From NCBI RefSeq assembly GCF_914767665.1, contig NC_059504.1:23600001-23664000 (forward strand): a DNA stretch of 64,000 nucleotides, in the 5' to 3' direction. A program made the position numbers and the translations under genes. This DNA is from Harmonia axyridis (Eukaryota > Arthropoda > Insecta > Coleoptera > Coccinellidae). The notes beneath the pieces were generated by a model. It was not told where the DNA came from. It worked only from the letters and a program-made list of their open reading frames with translations, and made no database searches. Below are positions 1 through 10,977 of the stretch, piece after piece (positions within the stretch are counted from its first letter, which is position 1; every line of letters starts with the position of its first letter).

Positions 1-198
1 CATATCAAAAGTGTTCATTTGAAGATTAAAGACTATCAATGTGATATATGTGAATATAAGGCGAGCAGAAAAACTCATTTAAAAAGTCATATGGAAAATA
101 TTCATTCGACTAAAAAGTGCAAATTATGCGATTTCAGTACAACTGAGCAATGGACTTTAAGAAGACATGTGAAAGACTTACATCCAGAAAAACTGTAG
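1..198 (+). CDS. ZF copy 0: C-terminal part of seven-finger C2H2 protein (cut by window edge)
   Basis: Frame 1 is open from base 1 to the TAG at 196-198. It covers the final 65 residues: the last part of finger 5, finger 6 and finger 7. All visible zinc ligands are present and no change from the consensus is visible. The upstream part lies outside the window. An AATAAA poly(A) signal follows about 62 bases after the stop, as in the complete copies. Confidence 0.9.
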   Translation, partial: HIKSVHLKIKDYQCDICEYKASRKTHLKSHMENIHSTKKCKLCDFSTTEQWTLRRHVKDLHPEKL

Positions 199-2190
199 AA
201 AAACATCTATTAAAATTGGAGAGAATTTGTGAAGCAATTTGTTCATATTCAACCAGAATAATAAATTTGTATATATGTAAATATTTTATGTTTTATTTTA
301 TTTTTTTAATATAAATGAGAATGAAATTGAATTTATATCTTTTTTCAAGCAATACAAATTTAGAGTAAGGTAAATGTCCCAATTATCGACACAATAGCGT
401 GAGTAAGAATGACAAAGAGTCTTCAATTACGAAAACAATTTTTATGTAGTTGCAATATAGAATTTCCCATTCTTTGAACCTTCATTTTCAATATACAGAA
501 AAAAAAATCGTAAAATAGTAGAAATAATTTGAATAAAATGAATAAAATTCAGATGCCCCAATGGTCGACACCATTTAATTTTCCTGTGAAGAAATAAAAA
601 AACACACGAAGTAATACTTCTTCAACAAAAAGTATTCGTGAAGGTGCAAAAATCCTCGTCTTTGAATCGGATTTTTGTTGCCCCAGCACTAATTCTTCAT
701 GTTAAAATATTATTTAGCAACGTGTTTTTTCGAAGAATTCAAATGCCTTTATATTACTTACGAAAAATAATAAAAAAGTGAAAAATATGAAGGGGTGGTT
801 CTGTATTTTTTACTTGTACATTTACCCAATTCTTAACTAAAATACAGAAAACAAGTACCTGCATAGATTTTTGCCACAAGTGTCATCAAAGTCAAAACCA
901 TTCACACCAATTATCTGCAATCTTTAAAGAGATAAGGGAGAAACTTTCTTATAATTGAAAACCTTATTTTGTTATACAGTAATTGCAATGTAATAGCTTT
1001 TAATTATATGCACATTTCCAATGGTTTTTATTTATTCTGAGGGGTCAAAGAAAACTCTTATGATATAATAAATTATCTCATCTCGCTTGAGGCAGTTAGA
1101 ATTTTACCAATACTTCTCAGAAATATACGGTAGGGTGTAAATGTATGAAATCAATTCATTTCTTCTCAATTCTTGGTATTCCTGCGAAAGAGATGACGTT
1201 ATTGGTATATCGTGACACTTTCATTTGAAGAAATAAAATGAATAAAATTCAGATGCCCCAATGGTCGACACCATTTAATTTTCCTGTGAAGAAATAAAAA
1301 AACAAACGGAGTAATACTTCTTCAACAAAAAGTATTCGTGAAGGTGCAAAAATCCTCGTCTTTGAATCGGATTTTTGTTGCCCCAGCACTAATTCTTCAT
1401 GTTAAAATATTATTTAGCAACGTGTTTTTTCGAAGAATTCAAATGCCCTTATATTACTTACGAAAAATATTAAAAAAGTGAAAAATATGAAGGGGTGGTT
1501 CTGTATTTTTTACTTGTACATTTACCCAATTCTTAACTAAAATACAGAAAACAAGTACCTGCATAGATTTTTGCCTCTAGTGTCATCAAAGTCAAAACCA
1601 TTCACACCAATTATCTGCAATCTTTAAAGAGATAAGGGAGAAACTTTCTTATAATTGAAAACCTTATTTTGTTATACAGTAATTGCAATGTAATAGCTTT
1701 TAATTATATGCACATTTCCAATGGTTTTTATTTATTCTGAGGGGTCAAAGAAAACTCTTATGATATAAAAAATTATCTTATCTCGCTTGAGGCAGTTAGA
1801 ATTTTACCAATACTTCTCAGAAATATACGGTAGGGTTTAAATGTATGAAATCAATTCATTTCTTCTCAATTCTTGGTATTCCTGCGAAAGAGATTACGTT
1901 ATTGGTATATCGTGACACTTTCATTTGAAGGTCTTTCAAGTATATATTCAATGAAATAAATTATTGTAAGATCTAATTATACTGGGTGAATTGAAAGATT
2001 TTCATTCAATTCAGACTCATAGTTTTTCATAACAGTAATATTATTTTTCATTGTCATTAAAATTACAATAAATACCCAAACGTATTACCTTCAGCGAAAA
2101 TATTATATTACATTATTACCAGTTTGCTATTACGCAATTCCTTACCTACGTTCGATAGTTCGCCTTTATTGAAACTTCATCTTGCTGGTT

Positions 2191-2274
2191 ATGCGCAGTG
2201 AGTTCGACATGGCCAAGCTTAAGCCAGACAATCAAGAAGAAGAAAACACAAGCCAGGTTCTCTCTGGATCATAG
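2191..2274 (+). other. Short upstream ORF in the gene leader (27 codons), representative copy
   Basis: Two in-frame ATGs (2191 and 2209) open a 27-codon frame that ends at TAG 2272-2274, about 155 bases before the main ATG. The second ATG has a favourable context (purine at -3, G at +4). The same ORF recurs before almost every gene copy, with the D/N version before copies 1 and 6 and the V/Y version elsewhere. Before copies 8 and 9 a GAA codon is TAA, which shortens it. It may be a translated leader ORF, or a former first exon ending at ccag/gtt. Splicing there to the acceptor at 2407 gives a stop within two codons. No function can be assigned. Confidence 0.3.
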
Positions 2275-2395
2275 ACCAGAATTAACTAACTACCTACATT
2301 TTTGTACAAGAGATAACCAGTTCATTTTCTGACCAAAAACAACGACCTCTACTACCGAAAGTTTATACACTTTGCTATAATTTTGATTTCATAAT

Positions 2396-2407
2396 TTTTT
2401 TTTACAG
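2396..2407 (+). promoter_or_regulatory. Putative splice acceptor just upstream of the coding exon (representative)
   Basis: A pyrimidine tract followed by acag ends 23 bases before the main ATG. Upstream there are branch-point-like motifs (ttaactaactac near 2280-2295). The arrangement is kept in every unit. It implies that the coding exon is preceded by an intron and a 5' non-coding exon. The donor is not clear: ccag/gttctc at about 2254 and ttttt/gtacaag at about 2304 are both weak. Transcript data would settle the structure. Confidence 0.5.
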
Positions 2408-2430
2408 TATTGAATTTATATATTGGAATA

Positions 2431-3240
2431 ATGGCTTACGAACACGTAAATCCAGAAGTAGAATTGAAGGTGAAGGAGGAAGATTTAGAAATTACTAAGG
2501 AGTTTATTGAACCAAACGGAAATATTATTGCAAGAGAAACTGGCAGAACATATTACGAGGCCAATAATATGAAACTGGAAAGTGATGTTGGAGAGAAAGA
2601 TAGAAATGAAACTCAGGAAAAATTCGAGTGTTGTTTGTGTGAATTTTCGACAATCTGGATAGGCAATTTCAGGAGACATGTGAACATTGTGCATTTTAAC
2701 AAAAAAGATTTCAAATGCCGCCTTTGTGACTATATATCAAGTGATAGTAATACTGTTTTACAACATATGAGTGATGTACATTTCAAATTGAAAAAATTCC
2801 AATGCCATCTTTGTGAATATTCGACGAGTCGAAAAACTAATTTGAAACGTCACATAACAACTGTACATTTGAATTTGAAGAAATTTAAATGTGAAGAATG
2901 TGCTCATGCCACAAATTTGAGTAGTTCGTTGAAATATCACATACAGAAAGTACATTCAGATAGGGAAACATATCCAAAACCTAGAAACTACAAATGTAAT
3001 GTATGTGAATTGTCTACAACTTCAAAAAAAGATTTGAACAAACATATCAAAAGTGTTCATTTGAAGATTAAAGACTATCAATGTGATATATGTGAATATA
3101 AGGCGAGCAGAAAAACTCATTTAAAAAGTCATATGGAAAATATTCATTCGACTAAAAAGTGCAAATTATGCGATTTCAGTACAACTGAGCAATGGACTTT
3201 AAGAAGACATGTGAAAGACTTACATCCAGAAAAACTGTAG
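2431..3240 (+). CDS. ZF copy 1: seven-finger C2H2 zinc-finger protein
   Basis: The 269-residue protein has an acidic/polar N-terminus (residues 1-64, with VKEEDLE-type stretches) and seven C-X2-C-X12-H-X4-H fingers. The first cysteines are at 67, 96, 125, 154, 189, 218 and 244; the last histidines are at 88, 117, 146, 175, 210, 239 and 265. The linkers are lysine-rich (such as LKKFQC), not the usual TGEKP. There is no ZAD, BTB, KRAB or transmembrane segment. Consecutive fingers of this kind normally bind DNA in the nucleus, so a DNA-binding regulator is inferred; the target is unknown. The ATG at 2431 (context aataATGGc) is preferred because the upstream seven in-frame codons have no ATG and abut the acceptor-like site. 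Differences from the consensus of copies 4, 11, 15 and 21 are E23K, I80F, Y159H and T178R. Confidence 0.9.
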   Translation: MAYEHVNPEVELKVKEEDLEITKEFIEPNGNIIARETGRTYYEANNMKLESDVGEKDRNETQEKFECCLCEFSTIWIGNFRRHVNIVHFNKKDFKCRLCDYISSDSNTVLQHMSDVHFKLKKFQCHLCEYSTSRKTNLKRHITTVHLNLKKFKCEECAHATNLSSSLKYHIQKVHSDRETYPKPRNYKCNVCELSTTSKKDLNKHIKSVHLKIKDYQCDICEYKASRKTHLKSHMENIHSTKKCKLCDFSTTEQWTLRRHVKDLHPEKL

Positions 3241-4775
3241 AAAAACATCTATTAAAATTGGAGAGAATTTGTGAAGCAATTTGTTCATATTCAACTAGAA
3301 TAATAAATTTGTATATATGTAAATATTTTATGTTTTATTTTATTTTTTTAATATAAATGAGAATGAAATTAAATTTATATCTTTTTTCAAGCAATACAAA
3401 TTTAGAGTAAGGTAAATGTCCCAATTATCGACACAATAGCGTGAGTAAGAATGACAAAGAGTCTTCAATTACGAAAACAATTTTTATGTAGTTGCAATAT
3501 AGAATTTCCCATTCTTTGAACCTTCATTTTCAATATACAGAAAAAAAAATCGTAAAATAGTAGAAATAATTTGAATAAAATGAATAAAATTCAGATGCCC
3601 CAATGGTCGACACCATTTAATTTTCCTGTGAAGAAATAAAAAAACAAACGGAGTAATACTTCTTCAACAAAAAGTATTCGTGAAGGTGCAAAAATCCTCG
3701 TCTTTGAATCGGATTTTTGTTGCCCCAGCACTAATTCTTCATGTTAAAATATTATTTAGCAACGTGTTTTTTCGAAGAATTCAAATGCCCTTATATTACT
3801 TACGAAAAATATTAAAAAAGTGAAAAATATGAAGGGGTGGTTCTGTATTTTTTACTTGTACATTTACCCAATTCTTAACTAAAATACAGAAAACAAGTAC
3901 CTGCATAGATTTTTGCCACAAGTGTCATCAAAGTCAAAACCATTCACACCAATTATCTGCAATCTTTAAAGAGATAAGGGAGAAACTTTCTTATAATTGA
4001 AAACCTTATTTTGTTATACAGTAATTGCAATGTAATAGCTTTTAATTATATGCACATTTCCAATGGTTTTTATTTATTCTGAGGGGTCAAAGAAAACTCT
4101 TATGATATAATAAATTATCTCATCTCGCTTGAGGCAGTTAGAATTTTACCAATACTTCTCAGAAATATACGGTAGGGTGTAAATGTATGAAATCAATTCA
4201 TTTCTTCTCAATTCTTGGTATTCCTGCGAAAGAGATTACGTTATTGGTATATCGTGACACTTTCATTTGAAGGTCTTTCAAGTATATATTCAATGAAATA
4301 AATTATTGTAAGATCTAGGTAATTATACTGGGTGAATTGAAAGATTTTCATTCAATTCAGACTCATAGTTTTTCATTAGGTAATATTATTTTTCATTGTC
4401 ATTGAAATTACAATAAATACCCTAACGTATTACCTTCAGCGAAAATATTATATTACATTGTTACCAGTTTGCGATTACGCAATTCCTTACCTACGTTCGA
4501 TAGTTTGCCTTTATTAAAACTTCGCCTTGCTGGTTATGCGCAGTGAGTTCGACATGGCCAAGCTTAAGCCAGTCAATCAAGAAGAAGAATACACAAGCCA
4601 GGTTCTCTCTGGATCATAGACCAGAATTAACTAACTACCTACATTTTTGTACAAGAGACAACCAGTTCATTTTCTGACCAAAAACAACGACCTCTACTAC
4701 CGAAAGTTTATACACTTTGCTATAATTTTGATTTCATAATTTTTTTTTACAGTATTGAATTTATATATTGGAATA
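3241..4775 (+). repeat. Reference non-coding spacer of the array
   Basis: About 1.5 kb separates one stop codon from the next ATG. In order it holds the 3' UTR with AATAAA, then two related motifs sharing cccaat..tcgacac (about 3419 and 3599), an AT-rich middle without an ORF of note, a 9 bp inverted repeat (tgaattgaa / ttcaattca, about 4331-4357), the leader region with ATGCGCAGTGAG and the short upstream ORF, and the acceptor-like tract before the next gene. A GC-containing island (ttgctggttatgcgcagtgagttcg) is the best candidate for a promoter or start region, but no convincing TATA box was seen. Confidence 0.75.
3302..3307 (+). terminator. Poly(A) signal AATAAA (representative)
   Basis: AATAAA lies 62 bases after the stop codon of copy 1. 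It is followed by a T-rich stretch (tgttttattttatttttt) at about 3329-3350 that could serve as the downstream element. The same signal and spacing follow every array copy that keeps its 3' end, so each unit could form its own 3' end. Confidence 0.6.
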
Positions 4776-5585
4776 ATGGCTTACGAACACGTAAATCCAG
4801 AAGTAGAATTGAAGGTGAAGGAGGAAGATTTAGAAATTACTGAGGAGTTTATTGAACCAAACGGAAATATTATTGCAAGAGAAACTGGCAGAACATATTA
4901 CGAGGCCAATAATATGAAACTGGAAAGTGATGTTGGAGAGAAAGATAGAAATGAAACTCAGGAAAAATTCGAGTGTTGTTTGTGTGAATTTTCGACAATC
5001 TGGATAGGCAATATCAGGAGACATGTGAACATTGTGCATTTTAACAAAAAAGATTTCAAATGCCGCCTTTGTGACTATATATCAAGTGATAGTAATACTG
5101 TTTTACAACATATGAGTGATGTACATTTCAAATTGAAAAAATTCCAATGCCATCTTTGTGAATATTCGACGAGTCGAAAAACTAATTTGAAACGTCACAT
5201 AACAACTGTACATTTGAATTTCAAAAAATTTAAATGTGAAGAATGTGCTCATGCCACAAATTTGAGTAGTTCGTTGAAATATCACATACAGAAAGTACAT
5301 TCAGATAGGGAAACATATCCAAAACCTAGAAACTACAAATGTAATGTATGTGAATTGTCTACAACTTCAAAAAAAGATTTGAACAAACATATCAAAAGTG
5401 TTCATTTGAAGATTAAAGACTATCAATGTGATATATGTGAATATAAGGCGAGCAGAAAAACTCATTTAAAAAGTCATATGGAAAATATTCATTCGACTAA
5501 AAAGTGCAAATTATGCGATTTCAGTACAACTGAGCAATGGACTTTAAGAAGACATGTGAAAGACTTACATCCAGAAAAACTGTAG
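4776..5585 (+). CDS. ZF copy 2: seven-finger C2H2 protein
   Basis: Intact 269-residue frame with all 28 zinc ligands. Changes from the consensus are L149F in the finger 3-4 linker, Y159H and T178R. The last two are shared with copies 1 and 6, so these three form a sequence subgroup. It has isoleucine at 80, unlike copies 1 and 6. Confidence 0.9.
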   Translation: MAYEHVNPEVELKVKEEDLEITEEFIEPNGNIIARETGRTYYEANNMKLESDVGEKDRNETQEKFECCLCEFSTIWIGNIRRHVNIVHFNKKDFKCRLCDYISSDSNTVLQHMSDVHFKLKKFQCHLCEYSTSRKTNLKRHITTVHLNFKKFKCEECAHATNLSSSLKYHIQKVHSDRETYPKPRNYKCNVCELSTTSKKDLNKHIKSVHLKIKDYQCDICEYKASRKTHLKSHMENIHSTKKCKLCDFSTTEQWTLRRHVKDLHPEKL

Positions 5586-7821
5586 AAAAACATCTATTAA
5601 AATTGGAGAGAATTTGTGAAGCAATTTGTTCATATTCAACCAGAATAATAAATTTGTATATATGTAAATATTTTATGTTTTATTTTATTTTTTTAATATA
5701 AATGAGAATGAAATTGAATTTATATCTTTTTTCAAGCAATACAAATTTAGAGTAAGGTAAATGTCCCAATTATCGACACAATAGCGTGAGTAAGAATGAC
5801 AAAGAGTCTTCAATTACGAAAACAATTTTTATGTAGTTGCAATATAGAATTTCCCATTCTTTGAACCTTCATTTTCAATATACAGAAAAAAAAATCGTAA
5901 AATAGTAGAAATAATTTGAATAAAATGAATAAAATTCAGATGCCCCAATGGTCGACACCATTTAATTTTCCTGTGAAGAAATAAAAAAACACACGAAGTA
6001 ATACTTCTTCAACAAAAAGTATTCGTGAAGGTGCAAAAATCCTCGTCTTTGAATCGGATTTTTGTTGCCCCAGCACTAATTCTTCATGTTAAAATATTAT
6101 TTAGCAACGTGTTTTTTCGAAGAATTCAAATGCCTTTATATTACTTACGAAAAATAATAAAAAAGTGAAAAATATGAAGGGGTGGTTCTGTATTTTTTAC
6201 TTGTACATTTACCCAATTCTTAACTAAAATACAGAAAACAAGTACCTGCATAGATTTTTGCCACAAGTGTCATCAAAGTCAAAACCATTCACACCAATTA
6301 TCTGCAATCTTTAAAGAGATAAGGGAGAAACTTTCTTATAATTGAAAACCTTATTTTGTTATACAGTAATTGCAATGTAATAGCTTTTAATTATATGCAC
6401 ATTTCCAATGGTTTTTATTTATTCTGAGGGGTCAAAGAAAACTCTTATGATATAATAAATTATCTCATCTCGCTTGAGGCAGTTAGAATTTTACCAATAC
6501 TTCTCAGAAATATACGGTAGGGTGTAAATGTATGAAATCAATTCATTTCTTCTCAATTCTTGGTATTCCTGCGAAAGAGATGACGTAATTGGTATATCGT
6601 GACACTTTCATTTGAAGAAATAAAATGAATAAAATTCAGATGCCCCAATGGTCGACACCATTTAATTTTCCTGTGAAGAAATAAAAAAACAAACGGAGTA
6701 ATACTTCTTCAACAAAAAGTATTCGTGAAGGTGCAAAAATCCTCGTCTTTGAATCGGATTTTTGTTGCCCCAGCACTAATTCTTCATGTTAAAATATTAT
6801 TTAGCAACGTGTTTTTTCGAAGAATTCAAATGCCCTTATATTACTTACGAAAAATATTAAAAAAGTGAAAAATATGAAGGGGTGGTTCTGTATTTTTTAC
6901 TTGTACATTTACCCAATTCTTAACTAAAATACAGAAAACAAGTACCTGCATAGATTTTTGCCTCTAGTGTCATCAAAGTCAAAACCATTCACACCAATTA
7001 TCTGCAATCTTTAAAGAGATAAGGGAGAAACTTTCTTATAATTGAAAACCTTATTTTGTTATACAGTAATTGCAATGTAATAGCTTTTAATTATATGCAC
7101 ATTTCCAATGGTTTTTATTTATTCTGAGGGGTCAAAGAAAACTCTTATGATATAAAAAATTATCTTATCTCGCTTGAGGCAGTTAGAATTTTACCAATAC
7201 TTCTCAGAAATATACGGTAGGGTTTAAATGTATGAAATCAATTCATTTCTTCTCAATTCTTGGTATTCCTGCGAAAGAGATTACGTTATTGGTATATCGT
7301 GACACTTTCATTTGAAGGTCTTTCAAGTATATATTCAATGAAATAAATAATTGTAAGATCTAGGTAATTATACTGGGTGAATTGAAAGATTTTCATTCAA
7401 TTCAGACTCATAGTTTTTCATTACGGTAATATTATTTTTCATTGTCATTGAAATTACAATAAATACCCTAACGTATTACCTTCAGCGAAAATATTATATT
7501 ACATTGTTACCAGTTTGCGATTACGCAATTCCTTACCTACGTTCGATAGTTTGCCTTTATTAAAACTTCGCCTTGCTGGTTATGCGCAGTGAGTTCGACA
7601 TGGCCAAGCTTAAGCCAGTCAATCAAGAAGAAGAATACACAAGCCAGGTTCTCTCTGGATCATAGACCAGAATTAACTAACTACCTACATTTTTGTACAA
7701 GAGACAACCAGTTCATTTTCTGACCAAAAACAACGACCTCTACTACCGAAAGTTTATACACTTTGCTATAATTTTGATTTCATAATTTTTTTTTACAGTA
7801 TTGAATTTATATATTGGAATA
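5586..7821 (+). repeat. Second spacer with the 700 bp tandem duplication
   Basis: Bases 5921-6620 and 6621 to about 7317 repeat each other with the same junction as the spacer at 534-1930. The two duplicated spacers lie 5387 bp apart, which is one normal unit plus one long unit. This marks a two-unit higher-order repeat. No gene was seen. Confidence 0.9.
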
Positions 7822-8631
7822 ATGGCTTACGAACACGTAAATCCAGAAGTAGAATTGAAGGTGAAGGAGGAAGATTTAGAAATTACTGAGGAGTTTATTG
7901 AACCAAACGGAAATATTATTGCAAGAGAAACTGGCAGAACATATTACGAGGCCAATAATATGAAACTGGAAAGTGATGTTGGAGAGAAAGATAGAAATGA
8001 AACTCAGGAAAAATTCGAGTGTTGTTTGTGTGAATTTTCGACAATCTGGATAGGCAATATCAGGAGACATGTGAACATTGTGCATTTTAACAAAAAAGAT
8101 TTCAAATGCCGCCTTTGTGACTATATATCAAGTGATAGTAATACGGTTTTACAACATATGAGTGATGTACATTTCAAATTGAAAAAATTCCAATGCCATC
8201 TTTGTGAATATTCGACGAGTCGAAAAACTAATTTGAAACGTCACATAACAACTGTACATTTGAATTTGAAAAAATTTAAATGTGAAGAATGTGCTTATGC
8301 CACAAATTTGAGTAGTTCGTTGAAATATCACATACAGAAAGTACATTCAGATACGGAAACATATCCAAAACCTAGAAACTACAAATGTAATGTATGTGAA
8401 TTGTCTACAACTTCGAAAAAAGATTTGAACAAACATATCGAAAGTGTTCATTTGAAGATTAAAGACTATCAATGTGATATATGTGAATATAAGGCGAGCA
8501 GAAAAACTCATTTAAAAAGTCATATGGAAAATATTCATTCGACTAAAAAGTGCAAATTATGCGATTTCAGTACAACTGAGCAATGGACTTTAAGAAGACG
8601 TGTGAAAGACTTACATCCAGAAAAACTGTAG
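7822..8631 (+). CDS. ZF copy 3: seven-finger C2H2 protein with a lost ligand in finger 7
   Basis: The frame is intact, but H260R replaces the first zinc-binding histidine of finger 7 (cat to cgt), so that finger probably cannot fold. K207E lies between the histidines of finger 5. All else matches the consensus. The copy sits at the right end of the two-unit higher-order repeat. Confidence 0.88.
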   Translation: MAYEHVNPEVELKVKEEDLEITEEFIEPNGNIIARETGRTYYEANNMKLESDVGEKDRNETQEKFECCLCEFSTIWIGNIRRHVNIVHFNKKDFKCRLCDYISSDSNTVLQHMSDVHFKLKKFQCHLCEYSTSRKTNLKRHITTVHLNLKKFKCEECAYATNLSSSLKYHIQKVHSDTETYPKPRNYKCNVCELSTTSKKDLNKHIESVHLKIKDYQCDICEYKASRKTHLKSHMENIHSTKKCKLCDFSTTEQWTLRRRVKDLHPEKL

Positions 8632-10167
8632 AAAAACATCTATTAAAATTGGAGAGAATTTGTGAAGCAATTTGTTCATATTCAACTAGAATAATAAATT
8701 TGTATATATGTAAATATTTTATGTTTTATTTTATTTTTTCAATATAAATGAGAATGAAATTAAATTTATATCTTTTTTCAAGCAATAGAAATTTGGAGTA
8801 AGGTAAATGTCCCAATTATCGACACAATAGCGTGAGTAAGAATGACAAAGAGTCTTCAATTACGAAAACAATTTTTATGTAGTTGCAATATAGAATTTCC
8901 CATTCTTTGAACCTTCATTTTCAATATACAGAAAAAAAAATCGTAAAATAGTAGAAATAATTTGAATAAAATGAATAAAATTCAGATGCCCCAATGGTCG
9001 ACACCATTTAATTTTCCTGTGAAGAAATAAAAAAACAAACGGAGTAATACTTCTTCAACAAAAAGTATTCGTGAAGGTGCAAAAATCCTCGTCTTTGAAT
9101 CGGATTTTTGTTGCCCCAGCACTAATTCTTCATGTTAAAATATTATTTAGCAACGTGTTTTTTCGAAGAATTCAAATGCCCTTATATTACTTACGAAAAA
9201 TATTAAAAAAGTGAAAAATATGAAGGGGTGGTTCTGTATTTTTTACTTGTACATTTACCCAATTCTTAACTAAAATACAGAAAACAAGTACCTGCATAGA
9301 TTTTTGCCTCTAGTGTCATCAAAGTCAAAACCATTCACACCAATTATCTGCAATCTTTAAAGAGATAAGGGAGAAACTTTCTTATAATTGAAAACCTTAT
9401 TTTGTTATACAGTAATTGCAATGTAATAGCTTTTAATTATATGCACATTTCCAATGGTTTTTATTTATTCTGAGGGGTCAAAGAAAACTCTTATGATATA
9501 AAAAATTATCTTATCTCGCTTGAGGCAGTTAGAATTTTACCAATACTTCTCAGAAATATACGGTAGGGTGTAAATGTATGAAATCAATTCATTTCTTCTC
9601 AATTCTTGGTATTCCTGCGAAAGAGATTACGTTATTGGTATATCGTGACACTTTCATTTGAAGGTCTTTCAAGTATATATTCAATGAAATAAATTATTGT
9701 AAGATCTAGGTAATTATACTGGGTGAATTGAAAGATTTTCATTCAATTCAGACTCATAGTTTTTCATTACGGTAAGATTATTTTTCATTGTCATTGAAAT
9801 TACAATAAATACCCTAACGTATTACCTTCAGCGAAAATATTATATTACATTGTTACCAGTTTGCGATTACGCAATTCCTTACCTACGTTCGATAGTTTGC
9901 CTTTATTAAAACTTCGCCTTGCTGGTTATGCGCAGTGAGTTCGACATGGCCAAGCTTAAGCCAGTCAATCAAGAAGAAGAATACACAAGCCAGGTTCTCT
10001 CTGGATCATAGACCAGAATTAACTAACTACCTACATTTTTGTACAAGAGACAACCAGTTCATTTTCTGACCAAAAACAACGACCTCTACTACCGAAAGTT
10101 TATACACTTTGCTATAATTTTGATTTCATAATTTTTTTTTACAGTATTGAATTTATATATTGGAATA

Positions 10168-10977
10168 ATGGCTTACGAACACGTAAATCCAGAAGTAGAA
10201 TTGAAGGTGAAGGAGGAAGATTTAGAAATTACTGAGGAGTTTATTGAACCAAACGGAAATATTATTGCAAGAGAAACTGGCAGAACATATTACGAGGCCA
10301 ATAATATGAAATTGGAAAGTGATGTTGGAGAGAAAGATAGAAATGAAACTCAGGAAAAATTCGAGTGTTGTTTGTGTGAATTTTCGACAATCTGGATAGG
10401 CAATATCAGGAGACATGTGAACATTGTGCATTTTAACAAAAAAGATTTCAAATGCCGCCTTTGTGACTATATATCAAGTGATAGTAATACGGTTTTACAA
10501 CATATGAGTGATGTACATTTCAAATTGAAAAAATTCCAATGCCATCTTTGTGAATATTCGACGAGTCGAAAAACTAATTTGAAACGTCACATAACAACTG
10601 TACATTTGAATTTGAAAAAATTTAAATGTGAAGAATGTGCTTATGCCACAAATTTGAGTAGTTCGTTGAAATATCACATACAGAAAGTACATTCAGATAC
10701 GGAAACATATCCAAAACCTAGAAACTACAAATGTAATGTATGTGAATTGTCTACAACTTCGAAAAAAGATTTGAACAAACATATCAAAAGTGTTCATTTG
10801 AAGATTAAAGACTATCAATGTGATATATGTGAATATAAGGCGAGCAGAAAAACTCATTTAAAAAGTCATATGGAAAATATTCATTCGACTAAAAAGTGCA
10901 AATTATGCGATTTCAGTACAACTGAGCAATGGACTTTAAGAAGACATGTGAAAGACTTACATCCAGAAAAACTGTAG
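10168..10977 (+). CDS. ZF copy 4: seven-finger C2H2 protein, consensus sequence
   Basis: This copy encodes the consensus protein, identical in all 269 residues to copies 11, 15 and 21. Compared with its neighbours it has a silent ctg to ttg change near 10311. All fingers are complete. Confidence 0.92.
   Translation: MAYEHVNPEVELKVKEEDLEITEEFIEPNGNIIARETGRTYYEANNMKLESDVGEKDRNETQEKFECCLCEFSTIWIGNIRRHVNIVHFNKKDFKCRLCDYISSDSNTVLQHMSDVHFKLKKFQCHLCEYSTSRKTNLKRHITTVHLNLKKFKCEECAYATNLSSSLKYHIQKVHSDTETYPKPRNYKCNVCELSTTSKKDLNKHIKSVHLKIKDYQCDICEYKASRKTHLKSHMENIHSTKKCKLCDFSTTEQWTLRRHVKDLHPEKL

Larger units (their letters stand above)
199..2430 (+). repeat. Spacer with internal 700 bp tandem duplication (copy 0 to copy 1)
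   Basis: This spacer is about 700 bp longer than the normal 1.5 kb. Bases 534-1233 and 1234 to about 1930 are two tandem copies of the same spacer segment. The join lies where the sequence reading tttcatttgaag runs into aaataaaatgaat instead of gtctttcaag. The two halves differ: the first has cacacgaag and gccacaagtg, the second caaacggag and gcctctagtg. They are therefore not a fresh exact duplication. The rest matches the reference spacer. No gene was seen. Confidence 0.9.

Noticed and set aside
2410..2430. Seven extra N-terminal codons starting at a TTG
   Set aside because: There is no ATG in this stretch and it abuts a splice-acceptor-like tract. The ATG seven codons later has a good context and is present in all copies.
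2485..2955. Minus-strand frames of 69 and 65 codons repeated in every unit
   Set aside because: They are antisense shadows of the zinc-finger exon. They recur only because the exon recurs, and they show no domain, signal or start context of their own.
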